Shown in pieces: positions 26,386 to 35,117 of a stretch of 64,000 nucleotides of DNA. The stretch lies in NCBI RefSeq assembly GCF_014646155.1, contig NZ_BMMX01000008.1, positions 124,001-188,000 of the forward strand, in the 5' to 3' direction. The position numbers and the translations under genes are program-made. How positions within the stretch are numbered: position 1 is the first letter of the stretch; each line of letters starts with the position of its first letter. This stretch comes from Mangrovihabitans endophyticus. GTDB lineage: Bacteria > Actinomycetota > Actinomycetes > Mycobacteriales > Micromonosporaceae. The notes under the pieces were generated by a model that did not search any database, had not been told where the DNA came from, and saw only the letters and a program-made list of their open reading frames with translations.

Positions 26386-26474
26386 CGGTGTGGCGGTGTG
26401 GCGGCGTGGCGGCGTGGCGGCGTGGCGGCGGTGTGGCGGTGTGGCGGTGTGGCGGCGGTGTGGCGGCGTGGCTC
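26386..26474. repeat. GTGGCGGC/GTGGCGGT array
   Basis: About 89 bp of imperfect GTGGCG repeats with no A on the plus strand, directly after copy 2 of the 70-bp element and ahead of the 3' end of the acetyltransferase gene. The plus strand is G-rich here, the opposite of the CCCGT array. Confidence 0.9.
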
Positions 26475-26495
26475 TGCGGGGCCGGGGCGGGGGCG

Positions 26496-27062
26496 TCAGT
26501 CCGCCGGGGGGAACGCCACGTGCAGGCGCACCTGCGGCACCAGCATGTCGTCCACGTCCAGCGCGCGGGCCGCGCCGTCCGGCTCCCATCCGGTGGCGCC
26601 GAGGAACTTCTTCATCGCCGGATCCTGGTCGTAAGCCCAGGCCACCGCGCCCGTGAAACCGTCCGCACGCCACATGTCCACGACCGCCGCGAGGAGTCGG
26701 CTGCCGTGCCCGCGTCGTCCCCACCTCGGCTCCACCAGCAACTCGGTGACCGAGGCGACGGAATCCGGCAGCGGCTTCTCCTCCGGTGCGAGCGCCTGCT
26801 CGTCGGCCGGCCCGGTCGCCGCGAACCCCACCGCGGTGGTCGCCGACTCGGCCTGCTCGATCGCGACGAGCACCCGGTGCCGCGGCGACGGCGGTTCGGT
26901 GATCGCCTCGGTCCAGCCCCGGGCCAGGTAGTCCTCGGTGAGGTTGGTGAGCACGTGCGGCGGGAACATGCGCCGGTACGCGGTGCGCCACGTGGCCAGT
27001 TGGATGCGGGCGATCTCGCCGGCGTCCTCGGGACGTGCGGGACGAACGTAACCGAGTGCCAT
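26496..27062 (-). CDS. GNAT family N-acetyltransferase
   Basis: 188 residues from ATG 27062 (MALGYVRPARPEDAGEIARIQ); an ATG two codons upstream at 27068 is equally possible. One GNAT fold: VTELLVEPRWGRRGHGSRLL is the acetyl-CoA pyrophosphate-binding motif (R-G-x-G-S). The insertion between strands 2 and 4 is longer than usual. The C-terminus is atypical (DMLVPQVRLHVAF) rather than ending at the F/Y-x-x-x-G-F/W motif (GATGWEPDG). Substrate unknown. A second GNAT gene lies just upstream on the same strand, 25 bp apart. Confidence 0.8.
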   Translation of the reverse strand: MALGYVRPARPEDAGEIARIQLATWRTAYRRMFPPHVLTNLTEDYLARGWTEAITEPPSPRHRVLVAIEQAESATTAVGFAATGPADEQALAPEEKPLPDSVASVTELLVEPRWGRRGHGSRLLAAVVDMWRADGFTGAVAWAYDQDPAMKKFLGATGWEPDGAARALDVDDMLVPQVRLHVAFPPAD

Positions 27063-27087
27063 GGTCATCCAGCCTACAGAGGCGTTC

Positions 27088-27609
27088 CTAGAGCCTCGTC
27101 GCGTACCGCACCTCGGGCAGCCGGGCCGCGCTGGCCCGCGGCGTGAAGACATCGCGTGCGCCGTCCGGCCGCAGGCCCGCCCGGCGGTAGAACCGGCGGG
27201 CCCGCGCGTTCGCCTCCAGCACCCAGAGCCGCAGGTCGGGGAAGCCCGCCGCGCTCAGCCCGGCGTGGGCCGCGCCGAGCAGGGCCCGGCCGGCGCCGCA
27301 GCCCCAGCGGTCCGGGCTGACGTACAGGGCGTACAGCTCGCCGTGCCGGTGGTCCAGCCCGGCGCGGTCGTGCAGGCGGTACGGGCCGAAGGCGCCGAAT
27401 CCGATGATCTGTCCGTGGCTCGCGGCGACGAGGGTCTGCACGTCCGGCATCGCCATCGTCTCCCGGCGGCGCTCGGCGAACAGCACCGGATCCAGCGTCT
27501 CCAGATAGTCCCCGGGGATGATTCCGGCGTACCCGACCTGCCAAGCGTGGACGTGCACCTGCGCGACCGCGTCGACGTCGGCGTCGGTGAGCGGACGGAT
27601 TTCCACCAT
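27088..27609 (-). CDS. GNAT family N-acetyltransferase
   Basis: 173 residues from ATG 27609 (MVEIRPLTDADVDAVAQVHVHAW). Standard GNAT: ELYALYVSPDRWGCGAGRALLGAA is the acetyl-CoA motif and LWVLEANARARRFYRRAGLRPDG the C-terminal signature (N-x-x-A-x-x-F-Y). The sequence resembles small-molecule acetyltransferases of the RimI-like/phosphinothricin group; the substrate is unknown. Likely co-transcribed with the downstream GNAT gene. The extended reading upstream runs antisense to the AlkX gene and is rejected. Confidence 0.85.
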   Translation of the reverse strand: MVEIRPLTDADVDAVAQVHVHAWQVGYAGIIPGDYLETLDPVLFAERRRETMAMPDVQTLVAASHGQIIGFGAFGPYRLHDRAGLDHRHGELYALYVSPDRWGCGAGRALLGAAHAGLSAAGFPDLRLWVLEANARARRFYRRAGLRPDGARDVFTPRASAARLPEVRYATRL

Positions 27610-27682
27610 GGCCGGATTCTGGCGCAGTGCCCGTACCGGCGTCGCCGGGTTTTGTCGGACCCCTCGGCTAGCGTCCCTCCCG

Positions 27683-28915
27683 ATGGCACCTCCCGAGCAT
27701 CTCTCCGTCGCCCAGGCCCGCCGCGTCGCGCTGGCCTCGCAGGGCTTCACCGACCCGCCGCCCGGCGGCGCCGCGGACCGGCGCCACCTGCGCCGGGTGC
27801 TGCGGCGGCTGCACCTGATCCAGATGGATTCGGTGAATGTGTTGCAGCGCGCACACTTCATGCCGCTCTACAGCCGCCTCGGGCCTTACGACCCGGCCCT
27901 GCTGGAGCGGGCGGCCTACCGCGGACCGCGGGAGCTGTTCGAGTTTTGGGGACACGAGGCGTCCCTGATCAATGTGGAGTTGCAGCCGCTGTTCCGATGG
28001 CGGATGAGCGCCGCCATGGACTACGCGTGGGGAAACATGACACGCGTCGCCCGGCAGCAGCCGGACCTGGTCGCCTGGGTGCTGGACGAGGTGCGCGAGC
28101 GGGGTCCGATCACCGCGGCCCAGATCGAGCACGACGCGCCGCGCACCAAGGACCACTGGGGGTGGAACTGGTCGGTGGTCAAGCAGGCGCTGGAGTGGCT
28201 GTTCTACACCGGTCAGGTCACCGCAGCGGAGCGGACCACGTCCTTCGCCCGCCGCTACGATCTGCCCGAGCGGGTGCTTCCCGGTGCGGTGCTGGACGCG
28301 CCCACGCCCGCCCGGCAGGACGCCATCCGGGCGCTCGTCGCGCTGTCCGCCCGTGCCCTGGGGGTGGCCGCGGAGGGGGAGCTGCGGGACTACTTCCGGT
28401 TGCCGGTGGCGGGGTTCAAACAGGCGGTGGCCGAGTTGGTGGAGGACCGGGTGCTGCTCCCGGTCACGGTGCGCGGCTGGAAACCACCGGCCTACCTGCA
28501 CCACGAGGCGAGGCTGCCCCGCCGGGTTGGCGCCGCGACCCTGGTCAGTCCCTTCGACCCGCTCATCTGGGAGCGTGCCCGCACCGAGCGGTTGTTCGAC
28601 TTGGCCTACCGGATCGAGATCTATGTGCCGGCCGCGCAGCGTCTGCACGGCTACTACGTGCTGCCGTTCCTGCTCGGCGATCGCTTCGCGGCCCGGGTCG
28701 ATCTCAAGGCTGATCGCAAGGCCGGCGTGCTGCGCATTCCCGCGGCATGGGTCGAGCCGGGTGCCGACCCGGAGGAGACGCCGGAGGCGCTGGCGGCCGA
28801 GCTGATGCGGCTTGCCGGGTGGCTGGGCCTGCACACGGTGGCCCCGCCGGACCGCGGTGACCTGGCCGGTCCGCTGGCGGCGGCGCTGGCCGGGCGCGTC
28901 GCCGGTGTACCGTGA
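27683..28915 (+). CDS. AlkX/YcaQ-type winged-helix DNA glycosylase (HTH_42)
   Basis: 410 residues from ATG 27683. The protein matches the HTH_42 (DUF1006) superfamily: three tandem winged-helix modules. Near residue 45 is HLIQMDSVNVLQRAH, containing Q-M-D. In this superfamily AlkZ glycosylases have Q-x-Q and YcaQ/AlkX has Q-x-D, so this looks like the interstrand-crosslink-unhooking AlkX type (family assignment from motif knowledge). Other family blocks: GHEASLINVELQPLFRWRM, KDHWGWNWSVVKQALEWLF and SPFDPLIWERART. TAGCGT at 27669-27674 could give a leaderless transcript. The stop overlaps the next gene's GTG. Confidence 0.82.
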   Translation: MAPPEHLSVAQARRVALASQGFTDPPPGGAADRRHLRRVLRRLHLIQMDSVNVLQRAHFMPLYSRLGPYDPALLERAAYRGPRELFEFWGHEASLINVELQPLFRWRMSAAMDYAWGNMTRVARQQPDLVAWVLDEVRERGPITAAQIEHDAPRTKDHWGWNWSVVKQALEWLFYTGQVTAAERTTSFARRYDLPERVLPGAVLDAPTPARQDAIRALVALSARALGVAAEGELRDYFRLPVAGFKQAVAELVEDRVLLPVTVRGWKPPAYLHHEARLPRRVGAATLVSPFDPLIWERARTERLFDLAYRIEIYVPAAQRLHGYYVLPFLLGDRFAARVDLKADRKAGVLRIPAAWVEPGADPEETPEALAAELMRLAGWLGLHTVAPPDRGDLAGPLAAALAGRVAGVP

Positions 28916-29427
28916 CGGCCATGACGAGCGCGCCCCCGCAGCCCGACGTCCGGATGTCCTGGCCGGCGCCGCCGCCCCAGCAGGACCGGGTGTCCCGGCT
29001 CGTCCACCGCCTCTGGCACGGCTCGCCGCTGTGGGTCGCCCCGGCCGCCATGCTGGCGTGCATGGCGAGCGCCGTCGGTTACACCTTCGCCACCCACCCC
29101 ACCGAGGCACACGCCGGGGACCCGCCGACCTGCCTGCTGAAATACACCACCGGGTTCGACTGCCCGGGCTGCGGTGGCACCCGCGCGGCGTGGTATCTGC
29201 TGCACGGTGACGTGCCGGCCGCCGCGCGACACCACATCCTCTTCGTCTTCGCGGTGCCCTTTTTGCTGTATATGTACGTCGCCTGGGCCGGGCGGCGGAT
29301 GTTCGGCTGGAACCTGCCCCAGCTCACCCTGAGCCCGCGGGTGCTGGGCACGGTCATCGCCGTCTGGGGAGTCTGGAGCGTGCTGCGCAACCTGCCCTGG
29401 GCGCCGTTCACGATGTTCTACGTCTGA
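28912..29427 (+). CDS. DUF2752 membrane protein
   Basis: 171 residues from GTG 28912 (GTGA overlap); ATG 28921 is an alternative. After a Pro-rich cytoplasmic tail come three or four membrane helices. The family signature CPGCGGTRAAWYLLHGD, with a CxxCGG cluster that might bind metal, identifies DUF2752. Function unknown. It lies upstream of thyA with ten bases between them. Confidence 0.82.
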   Translation: MTAMTSAPPQPDVRMSWPAPPPQQDRVSRLVHRLWHGSPLWVAPAAMLACMASAVGYTFATHPTEAHAGDPPTCLLKYTTGFDCPGCGGTRAAWYLLHGDVPAAARHHILFVFAVPFLLYMYVAWAGRRMFGWNLPQLTLSPRVLGTVIAVWGVWSVLRNLPWAPFTMFYV

Positions 29428-29437
29428 GGAGTGACAG

Positions 29438-30244
29438 GTGGCCGCGGCCGTCGACACACAGTACGAACAGTTGCTGCGCCGGGTGCTGGAGACCGGCGTG
29501 CCCAAGGCGGATCGGACCGGCACCGGCACGCTGAGCCTGTTCGGGGAGCGGCTGCGCTACCCGCTGGCCGACTCGTTTCCGTTGATCACCACCAAGCGGG
29601 TGCACTTCAAGTCGGTCGCCGTGGAACTGCTGTGGTTCCTGCGCGGCGACAGCAACACCGGATGGCTGCGCGAGCAGGGCGTGACCATCTGGGACGAGTG
29701 GGCCGACGCGAACGGCGACCTGGGACCGGTCTACGGCCATCAGTGGCGGGCCTGGCCCACCCCGGACGGCGGGAGCATCGACCAGATCGCCAACCTCCTG
29801 CAGACGCTGCGCACCAACCCGGACTCCCGGCGGATGGTGGTGTCCGCGTGGAACGTGGCCGACCTGCCGGAGATGGCCCTGGAACCGTGTCACGCGCTGT
29901 TCCAGTTCTACGTGTCGCAGGGGCGGTTGTCCTGCCAGCTCTACCAGCGCAGCGCCGACCTGTTCCTCGGGGTGCCGTTCAACATCGCCAGCTACGCCCT
30001 GCTGACGAGGATGATCGCTGCCCAGGTCGGGCTGGAGCCGGGCGACTTCATCTGGGTCGGCGGCGACTGCCACATCTACGCCAACCACGTCGACCAGGTC
30101 CGCGAGCAGCTCGGCCGGGAGGCGTACGCGTTCCCCCGTCTCGACCTCGCGCCGGCGGAGTCGCTGTTCGACTACACCTATGACCACTTCAGCGTGCTGG
30201 ACTACCGGCACCATCCGGCCCTGCGCGCCCCGGTGGCCGTGTGA
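29438..30244 (+). CDS. thyA: thymidylate synthase (ThyA)
   Basis: 268 residues from GTG 29438, preceded by TGAGGAGTGACAG. Converts dUMP to dTMP using methylene-tetrahydrofolate and yields dihydrofolate. Catalytic Cys is in [23 protein letters not shown] and [20 protein letters not shown] bind phosphate and d[12 protein letters not shown] is present. The gene overlaps folA (GTGA), which recycles the dihydrofolate product, a functional pair in one transcript. This is the classical ThyA, not flavin-dependent ThyX. Confidence 0.97.
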   Translation: MAAAVDTQYEQLLRRVLETGVPKADRTGTGTLSLFGERLRYPLADSFPLITTKRVHFKSVAVELLWFLRGDSNTGWLREQGVTIWDEWADANGDLGPVYGHQWRAWPTPDGGSIDQIANLLQTLRTNPDSRRMVVSAWNVADLPEMALEPCHALFQFYVSQGRLSCQLYQRSADLFLGVPFNIASYALLTRMIAAQVGLEPGDFIWVGGDCHIYANHVDQVREQLGREAYAFPRLDLAPAESLFDYTYDHFSVLDYRHHPALRAPVAV

Positions 30245-30723
30245 CCGTACGGATGATCTGGGCCGAGGCGCGGGGCGGCGTGATCGGCGCTGCCGGTGGC
30301 ATCCCCTGGCGGATTCCCGGCGAGCAGGCCATGTTCAAGCAGCGCACGATGGGTTCGACGGTGGTGATGGGCCGTCCCACGTGGGAATCGCTGCCGGACC
30401 GGGTGCGGCCGTTGCCGGGTCGGCGCAACGTGGTGCTGACCCGTCGGCCGGGCTGGGCGGCGACGGGCGCCGAGGCCGCGTCGTCGGTGCCGCAGGTGCT
30501 GGCGGCCCACGACGACCTGTGGGTGATCGGCGGCGAGGTGGTCTACGCCGCGTTCCTGCCGTACGCGACGCATGTCGTCCGCACCGAGATCGATCTTGCG
30601 GTGGACGGCGACGCGTACGCTCCGGCGCTCGGCGAGGAGTGGTCCGCCGCGCCCGACGCATGGCAGACCTCGGACACCGGGGTGCGCTTCCGCGTGGTGG
30701 AGCACATCCGCGTGCCCCGTTGA
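30241..30723 (+). CDS. folA: dihydrofolate reductase
   Basis: 160 residues, GTG start overlapping thyA. Reduces dihydrofolate to tetrahydrofolate with NADPH. Signatures: [47 protein letters not shown] at the start (the active-site acidic residue is Glu in the PGEQ helix), [11 protein letters not shown], and [16 protein letters not shown] for NADPH. Normal bacterial length. Confidence 0.96.
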   Translation: MTVRMIWAEARGGVIGAAGGIPWRIPGEQAMFKQRTMGSTVVMGRPTWESLPDRVRPLPGRRNVVLTRRPGWAATGAEAASSVPQVLAAHDDLWVIGGEVVYAAFLPYATHVVRTEIDLAVDGDAYAPALGEEWSAAPDAWQTSDTGVRFRVVEHIRVPR

Positions 30724-30730
30724 CGTCCGA

Positions 30731-30736
30731 TAGGTT
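30731..30736 (+). promoter_or_regulatory. -10 box for leaderless dapA
   Basis: TAGGTT ends six bases before the dapA ATG at 30743, right after the folA stop. No Shine-Dalgarno is seen. Confidence 0.55.
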
Positions 30737-30742
30737 GTCGGT

Positions 30743-31636
30743 ATGACGCAGGACCCGCGGCCGTTCGGCCGGCTGCTGACGGCGATGGTGACCCCGTTCC
30801 GGCGTGACGGCTCGCTCGACGTCGACGGTGCGCAGAAACTCGCCGCGCACCTGGTCGACCAGCAGGGCAACGACGCCCTGGTGCTGAGCGGCACCGGGGG
30901 TGAGTCGCCGACCACCACGGACGCGGAGAAGGAGACGCTGATCCGCGCCGTCGGCGAGGCGGTGGGCGACCGTGCCATGATCGTGGCCGGTGTCGGCACC
31001 AACGACACCGCGCACACCCTGGAGCTGGCGCACGCCGCCGAGAAGGCGGGCGCGCACGGCCTGCTCGTGGTCACGCCGTATTACAACAAGCCGCCGCAGG
31101 CCGGCCTGATCCGTCACTTCAGCACGGTTGCCGACGCCACCGGCCTGCCGATCATGGTGTACGACATCCCGCACCGGGCCGGGGTGGCGATCGCCACCGA
31201 GACGATGGTGCGGGTGGCCGAGCATCCCCGCATCGTCGCGGTCAAGGATGCCAAGGGCGACATCGCCGGCACGTCCGACGTGCTGCGGCGCACCGACCTC
31301 GCGTACTACTCCGGCGAGGACGCCGGCACCCTGCCGTGGCTGTCGCTGGGTGCCGTCGGCGTGGTCGGCACGTCGACGCACCTGTGCGGGGCGGCCACCA
31401 AGGAAATGATCCTGGCCTGGGAGCGGGGCGACCATGCCGCCGCGCTGGAGCTGCACCGCCGGCTGCTGCCGCTGTTCACCGGCATCTTCCGCACCGCCGG
31501 CACGATCTTGGTCAAGGCGGCCCTGAACGCCATGGGGATGCCCGCCGGCGCGGTGCGGTCGCCCCTGGTCGACGCCACCGGCGAGGAGCTGGACCGGCTG
31601 CGGGCGGACGCCGCCGCTGCGGGCATCACCCTCTGA
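30743..31636 (+). CDS. dapA: 4-hydroxy-tetrahydrodipicolinate synthase
   Basis: 297 residues, a complete TIM barrel. Condenses pyruvate with aspartate semialdehyde, the committed step to diaminopimelate and lysine. Schiff-base Lys is in IVAVKDAKGD; the catalytic Tyr is in VVTPYYNKPPQ; the GTGGESPTT and YDIPHRAGV segments complete the site. Leaderless start likely. The rnj gene follows after 13 bp. Confidence 0.96.
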   Translation: MTQDPRPFGRLLTAMVTPFRRDGSLDVDGAQKLAAHLVDQQGNDALVLSGTGGESPTTTDAEKETLIRAVGEAVGDRAMIVAGVGTNDTAHTLELAHAAEKAGAHGLLVVTPYYNKPPQAGLIRHFSTVADATGLPIMVYDIPHRAGVAIATETMVRVAEHPRIVAVKDAKGDIAGTSDVLRRTDLAYYSGEDAGTLPWLSLGAVGVVGTSTHLCGAATKEMILAWERGDHAAALELHRRLLPLFTGIFRTAGTILVKAALNAMGMPAGAVRSPLVDATGEELDRLRADAAAAGITL

Positions 31637-31649
31637 CAGAAAGACGGTA

Positions 31650-33338
31650 ATGAGTCAAGCGCACGTGGAACTGGATCCGCCGCCGCCGCTGCCGGAGGGC
31701 GCCCTGCGCGTCATACCGCTCGGCGGGCTCGGGGCGATCGGCCGGAACATGACCGTGTTCGAGTTCGACGGGAAGCTGCTGGTCGTCGACTGCGGCGTGC
31801 TCTTCCCCGACGTCGAGCAGCCGGGCGTGGATCTGATCCTGCCGGACTTCGGCGCGATCCTGGACCGGCTCGACGACGTCCAGGCCATCGTTCTGACCCA
31901 CGGGCACGAGGATCACATCGGCGCGGTGCCGTACCTGCTCGCGCACAAGCCGGACATCCCCCTGGTGGGTTCCGAGTTCACCCTGGCGCTGGTCGAGGCC
32001 AAGCTGGCCGAGCGGCGGCTCGACCCGTACACGCTGACCGTCCGCGAGGGCCAGCGGGAGCAGCTCGGACCGTTCGAGTGCGAGTTCTTCGCGGTGAACC
32101 ACTCCATCCCGGACGCGTTGGCGGTGGCCATCCGCACCCCGGCCGGCTTGGTGCTGCACACCGGCGATTTCAAGATGGACCAGGTTCCGTTGGACGGCCG
32201 GATCACCGACCTCGCGGGCTTCGCGCGGCTCGGCGCGGAGGGCGTCGACCTGCTGCTGTCCGACTCCACCAACGCGGAGATCCCCGGTTTCGTCACCCCG
32301 GAGCGGGACATCGGCCCGGTGATCGGCTCGATCTTCGGCAAGGCGCGCGGCCGGATCATCGTGGCCAGCTTCGCCTCCCACGTGCACCGCGTTCAACAGG
32401 TCATGGATGCCGCCTACGAGTACGACCGGAAGGTCGCGTTGATCGGCCGGTCCATGGTCCGCAACATGGGCATCGCCCGCGATCTGGGCCTGTTGCGCAT
32501 CCCGGAGGGACTGGTGGTCAGCCTGGACGAGGCGACCTCCATGCCGCCGGACGAGATCGTGTTCATGTCCACCGGGTCCCAGGGCGAGCCGATGAGCGCC
32601 CTGGGCCGGATGTCGACGGGCGATCACCGGCACATCACCATCGCTCCCGGCGACACCGTGGTGCTGGCCAGCTCGCTGGTACCGGGCAACGAGACGTCGG
32701 TCTACCGGGTGATCAACCAACTGGCCAGGGCCGGCGCGACGGTGGTGCACAAGGACACCGCCAAGGTGCATGTCTCCGGGCACGCCCCGGCCGGTGAGCT
32801 GCTCTACCTGCTGAACGTGACCCGCCCCAGCAACCTGTTGCCGGTGCACGGCGAGTGGCGGCACCTGCGCGCACACGCCCAGTTGGGCATCGAGTCCGGG
32901 GTTGCGCCGGACCGGGTGGTGCTGTGCGAGGACGGCGACGTGGTCGATCTCGTCGAGGGGCACGCCCGGCACGTCGGCCGGGTGAAGAGCCGGTACGTCT
33001 ATGTGGACGGGCTGGCCGTGGGCGACGTCAGCGAGTCGCTGCTCACCGAGCGCCGGATCTTGGGCGACGGCGGCTTCATCTCGGCCACCGTGGTGATCGA
33101 CTCGGTGACCGGCAAGGTGGTCGGCGAGCCCAGCGTGTCCGCCAAGGGCTTCTCCGAGGATCCGGAGGCGTTCAGCCCGGTGATTCCGTTGCTGACCGCG
33201 GCGCTGCACCGCTCGGCCGAGGACGGGGTCACCGACCCGCACCAACTTCAGCAGGTGGTTCGCCGTACGGTCGGCCGGTGGGTGAACGACGCCTACCGAC
33301 GCCGGCCGATGATCGTGCCCACCGTTGTCGAAGTGTGA
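31650..33338 (+). CDS. rnj: ribonuclease J
   Basis: 562 residues. Metallo-beta-lactamase/beta-CASP nuclease with 5'-3' exo- and endoribonuclease activity, central in actinobacterial mRNA and rRNA processing. Motifs: THGHEDHIG (HxHxDH zinc site), HSIPDALAVAIRTP, LHTGDFK, LLLSDSTNAE, then beta-CASP ASFASHVHRVQQ and STGSQGEPMSAL, and VSGHAPAGEL. A C-terminal RNase J domain (about 450-562) is present. The dapA-rnj-(protease)-ftsK order is the usual actinobacterial one apart from the inserted protease gene. Confidence 0.96.
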   Translation: MSQAHVELDPPPPLPEGALRVIPLGGLGAIGRNMTVFEFDGKLLVVDCGVLFPDVEQPGVDLILPDFGAILDRLDDVQAIVLTHGHEDHIGAVPYLLAHKPDIPLVGSEFTLALVEAKLAERRLDPYTLTVREGQREQLGPFECEFFAVNHSIPDALAVAIRTPAGLVLHTGDFKMDQVPLDGRITDLAGFARLGAEGVDLLLSDSTNAEIPGFVTPERDIGPVIGSIFGKARGRIIVASFASHVHRVQQVMDAAYEYDRKVALIGRSMVRNMGIARDLGLLRIPEGLVVSLDEATSMPPDEIVFMSTGSQGEPMSALGRMSTGDHRHITIAPGDTVVLASSLVPGNETSVYRVINQLARAGATVVHKDTAKVHVSGHAPAGELLYLLNVTRPSNLLPVHGEWRHLRAHAQLGIESGVAPDRVVLCEDGDVVDLVEGHARHVGRVKSRYVYVDGLAVGDVSESLLTERRILGDGGFISATVVIDSVTGKVVGEPSVSAKGFSEDPEAFSPVIPLLTAALHRSAEDGVTDPHQLQQVVRRTVGRWVNDAYRRRPMIVPTVVEV

Positions 33339-33372
33339 ACCTTTTCCGGCTCTGAACCGTATTCCCGGGCAC

Positions 33373-33394
33373 GCGCGCCGCCCCCACGGCGCGC
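33373..33394 (+). terminator. terminator hairpin after rnj
   Basis: GCGCGCCG (33373-33380) pairs with CGGCGCGC (33387-33394) around a six-base loop, followed by CGTTTC. It separates rnj from the secreted protease gene. Confidence 0.6.
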
Positions 33395-33416
33395 CGTTTC
33401 GAGGGGAGTACGGAGT

Positions 33417-34961
33417 ATGCAGCGCAGACGCATCGCCGTGGCGGCGGTGGTGGCGACGGGAGTCGCGGCAGCGGTCGCCTTCACCGTGCCGTCGATGGCC
33501 GGCACCACCACGCCGGGCGAGAACGCGGCCCCGCGCGCGGACCGTGGCGACGTGGCACCGCAACTGCTCGCGGCGATGAAGCGGGACTTGGGCGTGGACG
33601 CCGACCAGGCGCGCGCCCGGCTGGCCCGTTCCGCCTGGGCGAGCCGGGTGTCGTCCACGCTCGCCGCCACCACCGGCAGCACCTTCGGCGGTGCGTGGCT
33701 GGCCGACGACGGCATGACGCTCAAGATCGCCGTCACCGACGCGGACGCCCGCTCTCGCGTACGCGCGGCCGGTGCCGTGCCGGTGCTGGTGGAGCGCAGC
33801 GAGCAGGCGCTGGATTCGGCGAAGCAGAAGCTGGACGCGGCCCGTTCCGCACCGGCCGACCTCACCGGCTGGTACGTCGACGTGAGCACCAACAAGGTGG
33901 TCGTGGTGGCACAGCCCGGTGAGACCGAGGCGGCGCGGACGTTCGCCGCCGACGCCGGCGTGCCGGGCGACGCCCTCCGGGTGCAGATCAGCAAGGCGCA
34001 GCCGAAGCCGCTGTTCGACGTGCGCGGCGCGGACCCGTACTTCATCGCGCTGGCCGGCGGCACCGCACGATGCTCGATCGGGTTCGCGGTGACCACCGGG
34101 TTCGTCACCGCCGGTCACTGCGGCGAGCCCGGCGACCAGACCAGCGGATTCAACCAGCAGGCGCAGGGGACCGTCGAAGCCTCCGTCTTCCCCGGCGACG
34201 CCGACATGGGCTTCGTCCAGGTGAACGGCGACTGGACGCCCCAACCGGTGGTCAACGACTTCCGCGGCAACGAACTCCCGGTGGCGGGCAGCACCGAGGC
34301 GCCGGTCGGCGCGGCGGTGTGCCGTTCCGGTTCCACCACCGGCACGTTCTGCGGCACGATCCTGGCCAAGAACCAGACGGTGCGGTACCCGGAGGGTGCA
34401 GTGACCGGCCTGACCCGCACCGACGTGTGCGCCGAGGGCGGCGACTCCGGCGGCCCGTGGCTGTCCGGTGACCAGGCGCAGGGTGTCACCTCGGGTGGCT
34501 CCGGCGACTGCACGAACGGCGGCGAGACGTTCTTCCAGCCGATCAACGAGATCCTCGCGACCAACGACCTGACCCTGGTGACCGCCGGCGGCGACGACGG
34601 TTCCGGCGGTTCCGGCGGCGACGAGGGATCCGGCAGCGAACCGCCGGCCGCCTCGGACTGCACCGCACTGCCCGTGCAGCGGCAGGGCGCGCTGCGTTCG
34701 CGCACCGCCCAGGCGCAGCCCGACGGTGGCGCCTTCCGCTCCGGAGCCGGAGCGCAGACCGCCTGCCTGGACGCGCCGGACGGCGCCGACTTCGATCTGT
34801 TCCTGCAGCGCTTCACCGGCCGCGGATTCCAGACCGTGGCCCGGGCCACCGGTGACGGGGACAAGGAGCTGACCTTCGACGGCCGCGCCGGCACGTACCG
34901 GTACGTGGTGCTGGCCTCCAGCGGTTCCGGCAACTACACCCTGGGCTTCGCCACGCCGTAG
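33417..34961 (+). CDS. secreted S1 (streptogrisin-type) serine protease with C-terminal PPC domain
   Basis: 514 residues. A signal peptide (about 1-29, basic MQRRR then hydrophobic, ending SMAG) precedes an alpha-lytic-type prodomain (about 40-200). The catalytic domain (about 200-385) has His in TAGHCGEPG, Asp in GDADMGFVQ and Ser in EGGDSGGPW, with cysteine pairs typical of streptogrisins. A Gly/Asp/Ser linker leads to a beta-sandwich pre-peptidase C-terminal domain (about 425-514, DFDLFLQRF...YRYVVLASSGSGNYTLG). Expected to be exported and self-processed. The gene is flanked by terminators on both sides, suggesting an independent insertion between rnj and ftsK. Confidence 0.92.
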   Translation: MQRRRIAVAAVVATGVAAAVAFTVPSMAGTTTPGENAAPRADRGDVAPQLLAAMKRDLGVDADQARARLARSAWASRVSSTLAATTGSTFGGAWLADDGMTLKIAVTDADARSRVRAAGAVPVLVERSEQALDSAKQKLDAARSAPADLTGWYVDVSTNKVVVVAQPGETEAARTFAADAGVPGDALRVQISKAQPKPLFDVRGADPYFIALAGGTARCSIGFAVTTGFVTAGHCGEPGDQTSGFNQQAQGTVEASVFPGDADMGFVQVNGDWTPQPVVNDFRGNELPVAGSTEAPVGAAVCRSGSTTGTFCGTILAKNQTVRYPEGAVTGLTRTDVCAEGGDSGGPWLSGDQAQGVTSGGSGDCTNGGETFFQPINEILATNDLTLVTAGGDDGSGGSGGDEGSGSEPPAASDCTALPVQRQGALRSRTAQAQPDGGAFRSGAGAQTACLDAPDGADFDLFLQRFTGRGFQTVARATGDGDKELTFDGRAGTYRYVVLASSGSGNYTLGFATP

Positions 34962-34980
34962 CCCGCCGCACCGAAGACGT

Positions 34981-35026
34981 GCTGCCCCGCCGCCCGATCC
35001 TCCTCCGCTCGGGCGTGCGGGGCAGC
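34981..35026 (+). terminator. strong terminator after secreted protease
   Basis: GCTGCCCCGC plus CGCCCGA (34981-34997) pair with TCGGGCG and GCGGGGCAGC (35009-35026), a 17-bp stem with a single bulged T. It lies 19 bp after the stop. Confidence 0.75.
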
Positions 35027-35104
35027 GCTGCGTCGTGACCCGGTCCGCACACATCCGGCGGGCGTCTCCCGGTGCGCCGTCAATGCGTACGGGTCTCGCG
35101 ACGT

Positions 35105-35110
35105 TACGGT
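35105..35110 (+). promoter_or_regulatory. -10 box for leaderless ftsK
   Basis: TACGGT ends seven bases before ATG 35118; no Shine-Dalgarno. Confidence 0.5.
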
Positions 35111-35117
35111 GTTGAGC

